NCBI GenBank assembly: GCA_936432065.2
Contig: OW386292.2
Span: 104,241,829 to 104,305,828, forward strand
DNA: 64,000 nt
Direction: 5' to 3'
From: Rutpela maculata
Taxonomy: Eukaryota > Arthropoda > Insecta > Coleoptera > Cerambycidae
Shown piece after piece: positions 10,117-20,279 of the stretch. The position numbers and the translations under genes are program-made. Under the pieces are notes generated by a model. It worked only from the letters and a program-made list of their open reading frames with translations, did no database searches and was not told the origin of the DNA. The number at the start of each line of letters is the position of its first letter. Position 1 is the first letter of the stretch.

Positions 10117-10173
10117 TACCATAAGGGAATCGAGGCTTAAATACGACGCCTTAGACCGCTCGGCCAACCTGAC
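10110..10173 (-). pseudogene. tRNA-Leu-like sequence
   Basis: On the minus strand the sequence starts GTCAGGTTGGCCGAGCGGTC and continues TAAGGCG, the acceptor, D-arm and A-box pattern of a eukaryotic tRNA-Leu. TTTAAGC in the anticodon position would suggest a UAA anticodon. The anticodon stem pairs poorly and the T-arm/B-box is not present: the sequence instead runs into GCGAGGG and the tandem array. It is therefore a tRNA-derived pseudogene or the head of a SINE rather than a working tRNA gene. Confidence 0.6.
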
Positions 10174-11858
10174 ATATATGAACTTATTTCAAGTTAGTAG
10201 AATCTGAGATAAAAATGTAATTCTTAATAAATATTAGACGTCAAAATATATTGTTTTATTCCCAGTCTATAAGATTTTTCATTAATATTCGTGAAATAGC
10301 TCGGGCTAAATTTCTAGAAGTCCTACGTTCAATCCCCAGGTTTCAGCGTAATTTTTCTTTAATTTCTAATCATAATATGCATTAACTTCATAAAAATAAA
10401 TCAATATTTGACTGTTAAGATTACCCATTATCGAAAACAAGTACATTAATTAATATCTAGAAAATACAAATATTGGAGGTTTTGATGATAGAAATAAATA
10501 ACCTGTATGTGGATCTCATACGGGAATACGTAAGGCGTCTGTGCTTAAAGTCATATAATCAAAAGGGCATATTTTCTTCAGGAGCGTTTAACAGATGTAA
10601 ACTAAATATTCGCGAAGGCAAACTGTATTTGTATATAAAAAAGGATAAAACCACCTTAATATGGTACGGCGCGCATTATTTAACATTGGTACGAGTGTTT
10701 TTAGAAAAGGTATTAATTATTTTTATAATTTTAGATATACTTGACACTTGGTTTTTATTTATTATATTATAAACAGAAAATACGGGTGGGTAATAATAAT
10801 TAACAACACTCTCGCGTGAATTTGATTTTAGAGTGAGAAATAAAAAACAAAAGGACCACTTTTACATAATTCTTTGTATCGGTAAGTATCCTAGTTTTTT
10901 GTAAAAAGTAGAAATTATGTTCTAGCAATTTTATATATTTAATGCAAAATAAATTAATATTAAAGATCTCTCTTATTTTATTTTTTAACCTACAGGTACC
11001 TGTATTTCGTATTATTTGTGTACGTAACTTCACTAACTTTCCATTGATTTCACAGTATATGCCTAGATGACGGCACGTTTTCGATCAGTTCTGAAATTTA
11101 GGGCTCCTGTCAAACTTGTGTATTTTAATATGAATCTGTTCTCCAAACTTTTATTTTAATTTATGCTGAAATAAATGGATCTGGATACTGGAAAAACCTT
11201 TCAAGCATGCTTCTACAAATTATAATTCGTAATTCAAACTTCACTCTCTTCGGTTTAACATTTATTGGGTTATGTCATCATGTCACATAACATGAAATTT
11301 ATATTCAAAACCACTATTTTTATGCTTGATTTTATTTATATAATTCTATATTTTTCTTCTTATTATAATACTTTGATATTATCTTCAATATTTAAAAATT
11401 TTCAATACCAATCTTTTTAACTTGCTTTAATACTCAACGATTTCATATCCATAATAATTCAGATTTTTTCTGTTTTATTTTTTCATTCATTATTCATTTT
11501 TATGGTAATTTGACATTCATGTCATATCAATTTAATTTTAAATTTAATAAAATTTTCTTTAATCTAATATTAATGATGCTTTCATCAATACAGTTACATT
11601 CCTGACTTTCAACTGGTCATTTCCATGTAACCATCTACTATCCTTCCTTCCTACTAATGATTTTTCACTATATTTAGTTTAAGTTAATGCTACACTGTTA
11701 TTGTCTTGCGCAAAAGTATGATTTTTACACATTACGCTATGTCAACAGTGGCGCAGATTTATTATAATTTATATAGTTGTTATTCTATTACTATTGCACG
11801 TGAATATCACATCAATATATATATTGTACTGTTATATGCTCCTATAGAGCTTTTAATA
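10174..11858. other. AT-rich gap with one unrecognised ORF
   Basis: A B-box-like GTTCAATCCCC lies at ~10330 downstream of a GCTCGGGC element, so another weak tRNA-derived fragment is possible on the plus strand. An ORF with an ATG at 10485 runs to 10772 (about 95 residues) and reads plausibly at its start (NNLYVDLIREYVRRLCLKS), but it drifts into an Ile/Leu-rich end and matches no known family. The rest is AT-rich and empty. Confidence 0.35.
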
Positions 11859-11859
11859 T

Positions 11860-12245
11860 TATATATTATATAATAATTCATCTAATTTTGAAAAATTAAA
11901 AGCTAGAACCCCAAAAAATAACAACACATACAGTGTACCAAATACCATGTAAAGATTGAGACAAGGTATATATCGGACAAAGTTCCCACTACCTATGAAA
12001 TCGGTTAAATGCACATAAATATACAAAAAACTGCAGTACTGCACTTAATAAACATAAAAAGCTGGAAAAACACGATTTTGACTATGATAATACACAAATT
12101 TTAACAACCAAACAAAACAAAAAAAAGAGAGAAATTACAGAAATGACTCATGTACACAAAAACAAAAAAGCAATAAACAATAAAACTGAAATAAATAATG
12201 TAAGTAAAATTTACTTTAATGTGTTGTAGCATGTCTTTGGGGCTC
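11860..12245 (+). pseudogene. Penelope-like element GIY-YIG endonuclease fragment
   Basis: Plus-strand frames between ~11930 and 12230 show the end of the endonuclease domain of a Penelope-like retroelement. A CTKYHVKI-like piece and ISDKVP lie where the GIY-YIG core should be. An uninterrupted stretch then runs from ~12030: TALNKHKKLEKHDFDYDNTQ, KKKREITEM and INNKTEINNVSKIYFN, the usual order after the catalytic core. The reverse transcriptase is absent, so this is a 5'-truncated copy, which is normal for the family. At least one frame break separates the two parts. Confidence 0.65.
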
Positions 12246-12299
12246 CAAATAGATAACTCTGTGCATGGAGCCCCGGAAACCTGTTATAACACATTAAAA
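12216..12299. repeat. Imperfect ~32-bp hairpin
   Basis: TTTAATGTGTTGTAGCATG...GGGGCTCC (12216-12247) pairs imperfectly with GGAGCCCC...GTTATAACACATTAAA (12268-12299) around a 20-base loop. It lies immediately after the endonuclease stop, in the 3' part of the Penelope-like copy. It may be a transcript fold or an insertion. Confidence 0.6.
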
Positions 12300-12742
12300 A
12301 TAAAATAATAATAGAAATATATACAAATTTGGTGTATCTCATAAGGATTTGTCCCTACAATATCCATAAACATAATAGAATATCAATAAATATCATTAAT
12401 AATAATACCACCGCCATATATATTCGAAAGGCGAAATTAACGTAATACTGGTGCCCGTTGGTTCTTCTTCTCGTCGTTGCGTCCATTTGGCGGAACATCG
12501 CTCCTTGCTGGCCACGTGTAAGAAACACATGTCGTAAAAATTTTATATATTTATAACAATTGCTAATTACAATGAAGAAAAATAAAAAGAAAGACAAAAA
12601 CAAAAAGGATTTTTGGCTATAAAAAGTCATGCTGCCTGGTAACTTAAATTTTAAAAAAATTTTTTGTAAAAAATGTTAACCTTTCATTTCAGATTTCAAA
12701 TTTTTGTTCGCTGCTCTAATGTGTAATTAATTAATAAAATTT

Positions 12743-12772
12743 CTGATGAAGGCTAAGGGCCCCTAGCCGAAA
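12743..12772 (+). ncRNA. Hammerhead-ribozyme-like core motif
   Basis: CTGATGA (12743-12749) is followed by a hairpin GGCTA/TAGCC (12751-12755 with 12764-12768) and then GAAAC. This is the CUGAUGA - stem II - GAAA core of a hammerhead ribozyme. Penelope-like elements are known to carry hammerheads in their terminal repeats, and this lies ~500 bp downstream of a Penelope-like endonuclease. I could not build a convincing stem I, and the cleavage GUC is not placed with certainty, so activity is unproven. Confidence 0.45.
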
Positions 12773-12835
12773 CGTTATTTTTTTGAAATTTGTCTATTTT
12801 TTCTCAACGAACCTTAATTCCCAAGAAAATTCAAC

Positions 12836-12860
12836 GTATATATATATATATATATATATA
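12836..12860. repeat. (TA)n microsatellite
   Basis: About twelve TA dinucleotides immediately precede the left end of the mariner-type element, a TA-rich target typical of this superfamily. Confidence 0.85.
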
Positions 12861-12889
12861 CCGGGTGAGTCACGAATTGCGCTCGCCCC

Positions 12890-13571
12890 GATATCTCCTA
12901 AAATATTTGGAATAGAAAATTGAAATGTGGAGGGCTTATTACACGACTAAAATGCCATCTTTTCAATAAAAAATCAAGTTTGGTGCACATCCGGTTTGAC
13001 CAGAAATGCCCACAACTTTCGATTTTTAAATGGAACACCCTATATATTTTTACATTTTTGGAATCTAGAGGAAATTTTGAATACAATACATCCATTTCGG
13101 TCACTTTTTGATAAAAATTAAAAAGTTTATTAAAAAATCTATTTCTGAATCCAGAGTGCTGTGGTGCCCAAAACATATTTTAGTTTGTGTGCTACGTTAC
13201 TATAAAAATACAAAGAGCAATATGATTGCATTATTTAATTGTCTAGAGGCGTTTAAAATTTTCAAATGTGATTTTTACACACTAACTCGGTTTTTTTAAA
13301 TGGGAAGTTAATCGTTCACCAACAATTTTAAATACCTCATTTTCATACGAATCTAATGATACCAAAATTTTGAAAATCCGCTCAGAAATATTTGAGATTT
13401 CAGCCAAAATACAATGCAACCAAGCTTTCAGAAACATGCGGCTAATAGATAATAGATTAGTGGGCTTTGGAAACTAAAATGACACATTTCTGTGTAAATC
13501 TGGTAACCTAATAACATTGGAAACATCATAGTAGCCAATGAATGTAATAAAACAATATCAGCTGCCAGACA
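12890..13571. repeat. Left terminal inverted repeat
   Basis: The ~682-bp arm reads from GATATCTCCTAAAATATTTGG near its outer end to CAGCTGCCAGACA at its inner end. It contains CTATATATTTTTACA next to a GGAACACCC block resembling a short mariner terminus, which suggests that the long arm grew by duplication around an older end. Confidence 0.85.
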
Positions 13572-13621
13572 AATAAAAAATAAAGCGTTGCGGAAATCTC
13601 TTTGATTAAAAATTAAAAAAA

Positions 13622-14430
13622 ATGAATAATTTTAGTAGAAATGAAAAGGTCGATATGTTACTGATATATGGAGAGTGTCACAAAAATTCAACTGCAGCTG
13701 CAGGACTGTATCAGCAACGATATCCCAACAGACGTGCTCCACGCAGACACTTGTTTGCCAGAGTGGAACAAAAATTAAGAAACGAACCCGATCAACAAGA
13801 TTACCATCAAACATTTATTATAAGTGAGGACAAAGAAATTGATGTATTAGGATTTGTGATGGTACACCCAACAACATCAACAAGGGAATTGGCAACGGAA
13901 TGCGACATTAGTCAGTCTTCGGTTTGCAGAATTTTAAAGAAACATAAGTTTCGGTCTTATAAATACCAAATACACCAACATCTTTATGGAGATGATAACG
14001 ACAGGAGGTTAGTATATTGCAACTGGTTCTTAAATGCAGTACAACAAAACCCAGGTTTTCCTTTTCATATTTTATATTCTTTTTACAAAACCAGACAGCA
14101 GAATTTCTTGACTTACTTCCTCTTGCCTATTTACAAAATCTGTTTTTCCAACAAGATGGTGCTCCCCCACATAATTCCAGAAGAGTGATGGAATATTTAA
14201 ACAACTTGTATGGTGAACGCCTTATCGCAAATCAAGGTCATATCAGGTGGCCTCCTAGGTCACCTGACTTAACACCCCTCGATTATTATGTATGGGGCAC
14301 TCTCAAAAATAAAGTTTATCAAACTTCTTCAAATACTCGTGAAGAGCTGCAAGCAGCCATTCAAGCAACTGTACGCAGAGCCGAACTGTGTATAGAAAAA
14401 AATGGTGGACATTTTGAACAATATCTATAA
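13622..14430 (+). pseudogene. DD41D-type mariner transposase, internally deleted
   Basis: The 13622 ATG opens the N-terminal paired-like DNA-binding region (KVDMLLIYGECHKN, GLYQQRYPNRRAP, then ATECDISQSSVCRILKKH). The 3' part, in another frame from ~14095, gives NLFFQQDGAPPHNS and WPPRSPDLTPLDYYVWG. Counting between the Asp of QQDGAPPH and that of PLDYY gives 41 residues, which fits the DD41D (rosa-like) mariner lineage. The segment that should hold the first catalytic Asp is missing between FLNAVQQNPGF and QTAEFLDLLP, replaced by a short AT-rich stretch with a frame change. The copy is therefore inactive. Confidence 0.8.
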
Positions 14431-14724
14431 ATATCAATTTAGGGTTTAATTATATTAATTTTTTTAATATGGATACCTATTGTTACCTAGTTTAAGTTTA
14501 ATTGTTCAAACGGAATTGATTTTTGTTTATTTATAGGCCCGATATTTATGTTCATTTAAATAAAACTCTGAAAACCGTACTGATGTCGCATTCTATTGCT
14601 AATTTCCTTGTGGATGTAACTGTGTTTACCTCAACATACCTATGCTAAACTTACTTGTAACGTTCTTTGCGCTCACAATTATTAAATGTTTGATAGCTCA
14701 AGATTGCCTATAACTACACGAGTC

Positions 14725-15407
14725 TGTCTGGCAGCTGATATTGTTTTATTACATTCAATGGCTACTATGATGTTTCCAATGTTATTAGGTTACCAGATTT
14801 ACACAGAAATGTGTCATTTTAGTTTCCAAAGCCCACTAATCTATTATCTATTAGCCGCATGTTTCTGAAAGCTTGGTTGCATTGTATTTTGGCTGAAATC
14901 TCAAATATTTCTGAGCGGATTTTCAAAATTTTGGTATCATTAGATTCGTATGAAAATGAGGTATTTAAAATTGTTGGTGAACGATTAACTTCCCATTTAA
15001 AAAAACCGAGTTAGTGGGTAAAAATCACATTTGAAAATTTTAAACACCTCTAGACAATTAAGTAATGCAATCATATTGCTCTTTGTATTTTTATAGTAAC
15101 GTAGCACACAAACTAAAATATGTTTTGGGCACCACAGCACTCTGGATTCAGAAATAGATTTTTTAATAAACTTTTTAATTTTTATCAAAAAGTGACCAAA
15201 ATGGATGTATTGTATTCAAAATTTCCTCTAGATTCCAAAAATGTAAAAATATATAGGGTGTTCCATTTAAAAATCGAAAGTTGTGGGCATTTCCGGTCAA
15301 ACCGGATGTGCACCAAACTTGATTTTTTATTGAAAAGATGGCATTTTAGTCGTGTAATAAGCCCTCCACATTTCAATTTTCTATTCCAAATATTTTAGTA
15401 GATATCT
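14725..15407. repeat. Right terminal inverted repeat
   Basis: This is the reverse complement of 12890-13571, differing at only scattered positions (for example ACCTCTAGACAATTAAGTAA here). The near identity of the two arms points to recent homogenisation or recent insertion, in spite of the dead transposase. Confidence 0.85.
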
Positions 15408-15429
15408 GTTAAGTTGTGACTTCCAGTAT

Positions 15430-17090
15430 CTACCAGTGGCGACCTGACGTCCGTGTGTCTCAATTATTTGATTTGTATATAAATGCCAATATATAGTTGA
15501 GGGGAACTTATAGATCACGGTAGTCAAGGGAGGGGAAACGATTTATGATTTTTTTTTTCATGTATAAATTATACATATATATAAAATACGAAGTCACTTC
15601 CATAGAAATATATATGTCGAACCTATAGGTGGACTCTTGTATCGTACTGACGTCCAGCAGTGTTGCCGCTGTTCTCGGAAGTCAGAACGATGAGCTCTTT
15701 TTTCAATCTTATATAAATGAAATTACGTCTCCTGGAGAATGAATCGGATTTTGTAGTATTGCAAAAATAGTAACTGTGCTTTATTCGAGAGAATCCCGAA
15801 CAGGACAAAATCAAAGGAGGAAGCGAACTTATAATTACATAATAATTTTTATTCATTCCAGTGTGTTCAATGTCTAGCTCGAGTGTCTATATACATTTAT
15901 TTGTAATCAAGATCGATTGATATTATAAGTAAGTATTGATTATTTGTATATTATTAATTGTAATTGTAGTGCCTCAATAAATAAGTAATTATTTTGTTTT
16001 AAAATCAGTGCAAGCTAGTAAAATACATTATTCTGAACAAAACATGAAGAATACATTTTTTTCATTTAAGAATCCGTTTTACAGATAAAAATTATTTTTA
16101 GTTGAAAAAATTGTTTTTTTGACGGTCCCCATATCAAACACCCTGAAATCCACTACGATGATTAAGAATATCTTACTAGTTTTTTCTAAAAAAAATCGCT
16201 TATACTTTTTTAAAAATCGACTCGCTTTTTCCATCTTAGAAATGGGTGCCTCTGACTAAAATCAATTATGGTTACATCTAAGGAGACTCACTTTATTGGT
16301 AAATGTTCACCACCAAAATTTTAAAATATTCGGATATTAGATGAGCGAGATATGTGGGTGGCTCCATGAAAAGTGGGACACACTGAACATATGTTTAAAA
16401 TGTGTATTTATATATACTTTCATAATGTGTCAGGTGTTAAGTTGTACAGTATGTACTATTTGACAATGCCAATGATTTAAGTATTTTCAATATATTTTTT
16501 TCTTTAAAATGCTAAGAATCCTATCATGTAATTCAATACTTCGTCAGTATTAGCTAGAAGAGTAGTTGTTTTGATTGGTTCTCCAATAATGAGTGTTTTA
16601 AAGTATTTACCTAACTAGTATATTAGCGTGCCCAGATTAGGGCAACAATATACAGAAAGTAGGTATTTTCATAATAAATAAAAAAGTGTGTAAGTTATGA
16701 TTTGCATAATACCTAAATAATATTCTCTAATCATAATAAAAGCAAATAAATAAAAAAATAATTAATTGTAAAGTATATATTATTATTATTATTATTGTTA
16801 TATATTATCATTATTTATTTATTTATGTATCAGACCAAGACCCATTTACCGGATAAGGGTAGACACACGTACAAATAAAAAAACATAGATATAATTATAA
16901 AACAAACAAATCGAAGATAAGAAAGAGTAATATTCAAAAAATATAAGAATACATTATCAAATGATTGTATTATTTGCCTTAAAAAAAATCAATCATGTTA
17001 TAAAAATTTTATTTCAAACAGTCTTTATTAGGATTCATTTGAAATCTTAACTGAGGTAAATACAAAAACAAAAGCAGTTTTTTAAATTTT
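15430..17090. other. AT-rich gap with element-end fragments
   Basis: No gene is seen. Around 16320-16386 the sequence TGAGCGAGATATGTGGGTGG...AAAGTGGGACACACTG looks like the inner and outer parts of a mariner-type terminus. At ~16775-16900 the complement reads CTACCCTTATCCGG...GGGTCTTGGTCTG followed by ATAA and TAA repeats, the form of a non-LTR retrotransposon 3' end on the minus strand. The rest is AT-rich. Confidence 0.4.
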
Positions 17091-17118
17091 TTACTAAATA
17101 TTTATAAAATATTGAAAG

Positions 17119-17775
17119 GTGAACGAAATCCCAGGATACAACACAGCGAAGTTCCCGTTAGTGCAAATATCTGGCATACAGAATTTGTTAATAATAAATA
17201 CTAGTAAATTACCATTTACTGTAAATTGTCCAAATATGACCACAGTAGGTAACTTAATTGATCGAAACTCACTTTTAACTTTATCTCCTATATATACCAA
17301 TTATATAGGCATAACTCGAGTTCAAGCGAGTAATAAAATTTCTGAAATTTCATTCAAGACCATTTGAAATACCAAATATTCCTTTTAATTGTTGTGATCA
17401 TTTGCCTGAGCATGCAGAATTACCAAAGCTGCAGCCTTTAAAGATAAGTAAACTAAACCTTGATAAATTGCATATTGCAGAACATAAGCTAAGCCAATAT
17501 ATCCATTTACCGTTAAGCTTATTTCATAGTTTTTGTATTTTATAATAGCTGTTATAATTAGCCTTGTTATATTGTACTGTATTTGTAAATGCAGAAAATC
17601 TAGACGTGTAAAAGTAGGGTTTATCAATGGAAATGATAATCCACCGAGACCTCCAGATCAACCTACAAAACCATTACTGCTGAAAAGAATTAGGGACATG
17701 TATAGCGACTCATTCACTCGCAAACGAGAAGTTCCTATGGAGTCGAGTAAAAACAAAAGAAGAAACAATGGATAA
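17119..17775 (+). pseudogene. Envelope glycoprotein C-terminal remnant
   Basis: Three plus-strand pieces read as the end of an insect LTR-element envelope. At 17119-17367 is an ectodomain-like stretch with NCPNMTTVGNLIDR. Around 17400-17520 are pieces containing LDKLHIAEHKLSQYIHLPL, the kind of heptad region that precedes the membrane anchor. At 17533-17775 comes a hydrophobic segment IIAVIISLVILYCIC followed by a basic cytoplasmic tail (KCRKSRRVKVGF) with proline-rich and Lys/Arg-rich parts. A polypurine tract and LTR follow at once, the expected place for env in errantivirus-like elements. Frame breaks make it a relic. Confidence 0.6.
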
Positions 17776-17993
17776 CAAAAATAATAATATACTTTTAGAT
17801 ACACAAAGATCAAATATATAAAAAGATGTATTAAATAATTCAAATATATGTACATTTACATCAAACTAATTTTATTATAGCATTATCGCTATAACATGAT
17901 ACCTCAAAGAAGACAACCCATAAGAAGAGTACGAAATCTTCAGCCCAAAGAAGTAAATGCATTGAATTAATTAAACTTTAATGTTTATTATTA

Positions 17994-18007
17994 GGGGGGG
18001 GGGGGGG
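17994..18007 (+). promoter_or_regulatory. G14 polypurine tract
   Basis: A run of 14 G residues lies three bases before the LTR starting TGTTACACCC, the position of the plus-strand primer. A pure homopolymer is unusual for a polypurine tract and may have expanded by slippage. Confidence 0.6.
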
Positions 18008-18010
18008 TAT

Positions 18011-18415
18011 TGTTACACCCTAAAATATCGATAGTTATAAAAATAAGTAATCTTCGCCTCATTTCCTGTTTTAAATAGCTTTTACCATAAATATCATGGG
18101 TGTTTTAATGATACTTTTAAGCTTTCAAATTTAAAGGATGTAAACATCCGCTAGATTAGATAAACTTTAGATAAGTTCCCCTATTTTTATAATTACTTAT
18201 TCTAGAATGTGCCTACGTGACTTCTTAAATGTAGCTAGGTTAAGAATTTACTATAAATACCCCCGAATGCTATCTCAAAGCTGAGTGTAGTTTTAGACGT
18301 TATACTGTTCAGTTGTCGCTCTGAAAGTTGATGTAAAAAGTAAATATTGTAATTATTTTGTTGCGTGAAATAAATTGTTTTTTAAAAACCCCATTTTTAT
18401 TTCGGCCACGTAACA
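18011..18415 (+). repeat. 3' (or solo) LTR of env-type retroelement
   Basis: The 405-bp segment begins TGTTACACCC and ends CCACGTAACA, an inverted TGTTAC/GTAACA terminus. It holds a TATAAA at 18252-18257 and AATAAA at 18369-18374. It is preceded by the G14 tract and envelope remnant. No matching 5' LTR is in the window, so the element is 5'-truncated or its left end lies in an unrelated place. Confidence 0.75.
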
Positions 18416-18747
18416 TATATATATATATAGCTTAAGTGTTTAGATAAATAAAATATAATAACTTGTAGTATAAGCAATTATTTTATATCTAAATTAGGAC
18501 ATCATGCCACGGGTTAAGGGGTTTTGATTTGTTCTGTCAGAAAGAAGTAATGAAGAATATACGATGACCAGTAGTAATAGAAATACAGAGTATTATTTTA
18601 ATGTCCTGCAAGATGTACCCAAACTGTATCAGCGTATGATCTAATATTACATGGCGATCCTGCCTAACCGAATTTTGTGGAAGAAGTAAGAAGCAAACAT
18701 TGTAATTTAACATTACATATTATATTTAAATATTGGCATAAAACACT

Positions 18748-18968
18748 ATGGGAAGTTCGCAATCGAAGAAGTGATCACGGCCCAAGCAGCAGGTAGAGAT
18801 GCAAAATTCAAATTCGAAGATGGCATTACACGAACTGAATGGATCTTAAGAAGTTTGGTGGTAATTGTTTTTATGGGATTGGTGTATTGGCTTTGCAAAT
18901 ATTTTAAAAAATCCCTCGGTAGGAACGAGCTCCGGGTGCATGGTCAAGCACAAGAGCAAGAAGCATAA
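18748..18968 (+). pseudogene. Small acylation-motif membrane protein
   Basis: The ATG at 18748 gives MGSSQSKK, a classic N-myristoylation-type start, then meets a TGA; the rest continues in a frame two bases off from 18771. That part reads ITAQAAGRDAKFKFEDG, then one hydrophobic segment (SLVVIVFMGLVYWLCKYF) and a basic/Gln tail. Small proteins with a Gly2/Ser start and one membrane span occur near the 5' end of some insect gypsy-like elements. The frameshift right after the myristoylation motif makes this copy a relic. Its function in such elements is not known to me. Confidence 0.45.
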
Positions 18969-19373
18969 TAAATTCTTTAATCCTTATTTTAGCATTTTAG
19001 CATACTTAAAGTAAATTAAAAAAAATTGAAATGGTATAAAAAAACTAAATAATGGTAATGAAACAAGCATTTATGGACATAATAGTAATTTAAGGAAGTA
19101 CTGAAGAGTTCTGGAGAAATCTATATGTAAAAAACGGAATAAGATGAAAATTATTGAATTAATTTTATGGCCTATGTTATTAATTTGTTAAGAATACTAT
19201 GGAACAGGTAAAATTTTGCAATTATGCAATTTTGTTTCCGTCGGACTTTAATTGTTTAGAAAATAAATTCCAGTAACCCAATTAGTTCACTTACAAAATT
19301 GCAAAGTGGCATAATTAGATACAATAATTGTTTACTTATTCATAGGTTATTTTAATTGTGCTATGTTAGATAG

Positions 19374-19730
19374 ATGGGAGATAAGTTATCTGATCTTAAT
19401 TCTCTTAATGACATAAAAGTTTATTTAGTAGAAATTGGACGCCATAGACGTAGTAGAGGGGATATTTTAAGAAGAAAGTTAGATGAGGCCCGTAATCTAA
19501 ATAAACAAGTAAAGGAAGTTATCGCAGCTATAAACATGAAAATTGCGGCATCTGAGTTAAGTGAAGCTGATATAACTTTAGCAAATAAACTAGTTAAAGA
19601 AATAAAGCAATTTTTTTTTCAAATTTTAGATTTTGAGACCAAGAAGGACTCTGATTGCACAATGAGTTTCTTTGACCATAAAGTTGCTGTGACTCATTCA
19701 CCAGTAATGACTAGTGATGAGTGTCACTAA
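19374..19730 (+). CDS. Charged helical ORF of the same element (Gag-like?)
   Basis: An uninterrupted 118-codon ORF with its own ATG. It is rich in Lys/Glu/Leu and predicted helical (KVYLVEIGRHRRSRGDILRR, then LDEARNLNKQVKEVIAAINM), with no Cys knuckle. Position after the small membrane ORF suggests an accessory or Gag-like protein of the element. I recognise the pattern of two short ORFs only loosely from insect gypsy-type elements, so the assignment is tentative. Confidence 0.4.
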   Translation: MGDKLSDLNSLNDIKVYLVEIGRHRRSRGDILRRKLDEARNLNKQVKEVIAAINMKIAASELSEADITLANKLVKEIKQFFFQILDFETKKDSDCTMSFFDHKVAVTHSPVMTSDECH

Positions 19731-20279
19731 AAAATTAATAGATGCATAGAATTATACGATTCCATGCTAGACGCGCTCGTGGTAAAACTCAGTTAATAAA
19801 GTTTGTTCCAAAAACGCGACTTTCGTCTAGCGCCAAACATAAGTTATCTACTAGCAGCTCTTGTCGACGATATGAAAAAATTTCTTTTAACTAGATTTTC
19901 AGACACATTTTTAGTTTTAATGCATACTATAGAATTAGTCCCAGGCATTCAGTTAACTAATTAATTAATTATTAGTAGTAACATTAATTAATTTAAAAAA
20001 GGGGGGAGGTGTAATGTAAGTCTACCTTAACCAAATATAGTGTATATATAACTTAAGTGTTTAGATAAATAAAATATATTAATTAGTAGTATAAGCAATT
20101 ATTTTATGTCGAAACTCTACATGCCACGGGCTAGGGGGCATTGATTTGTTCTAACAGAATTGTGTAATGAGTAATGGTGAGAATACGATAACCATTAGTA
20201 ATAGAAACAAAGAGTATTATTTTAATTCCCTGCAAGATGTACCCAAATTGTACCAGCGAATAATCTAATACTACAGAAC

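Larger units (their letters stand above)
12861..15428 (+). mobile_element. Mariner-type element with ~680-bp inverted repeats
   Basis: The inverted arms at 12890-13571 and 14725-15407 match nearly base for base; the same 92-residue shadow frame occurs in both. The outermost ~30 bases diverge: ACCGGGTGAGTCACG on the left against the complement TACTGGAAGTCACAAC on the right. Each end is bordered by TA. A single transposase gene lies between the arms. Arms of this length are very long for mariner elements, which usually have 20-40 bp, though some Tc1/mariner relatives have hundreds of bases. Confidence 0.8.

Noticed and set aside
10473..10772. 99-codon ORF
   Set aside because: It starts at a non-ATG codon; from its ATG at 10485 it is Ile/Leu-rich towards the end and matches no family.
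12898..13176. 92-codon ORFs repeated at 12898-13176 (minus) and 15120-15398 (plus)
   Set aside because: They lie wholly in the two terminal inverted repeats of the mariner-type element; their identity reflects the repeat, not a gene pair.
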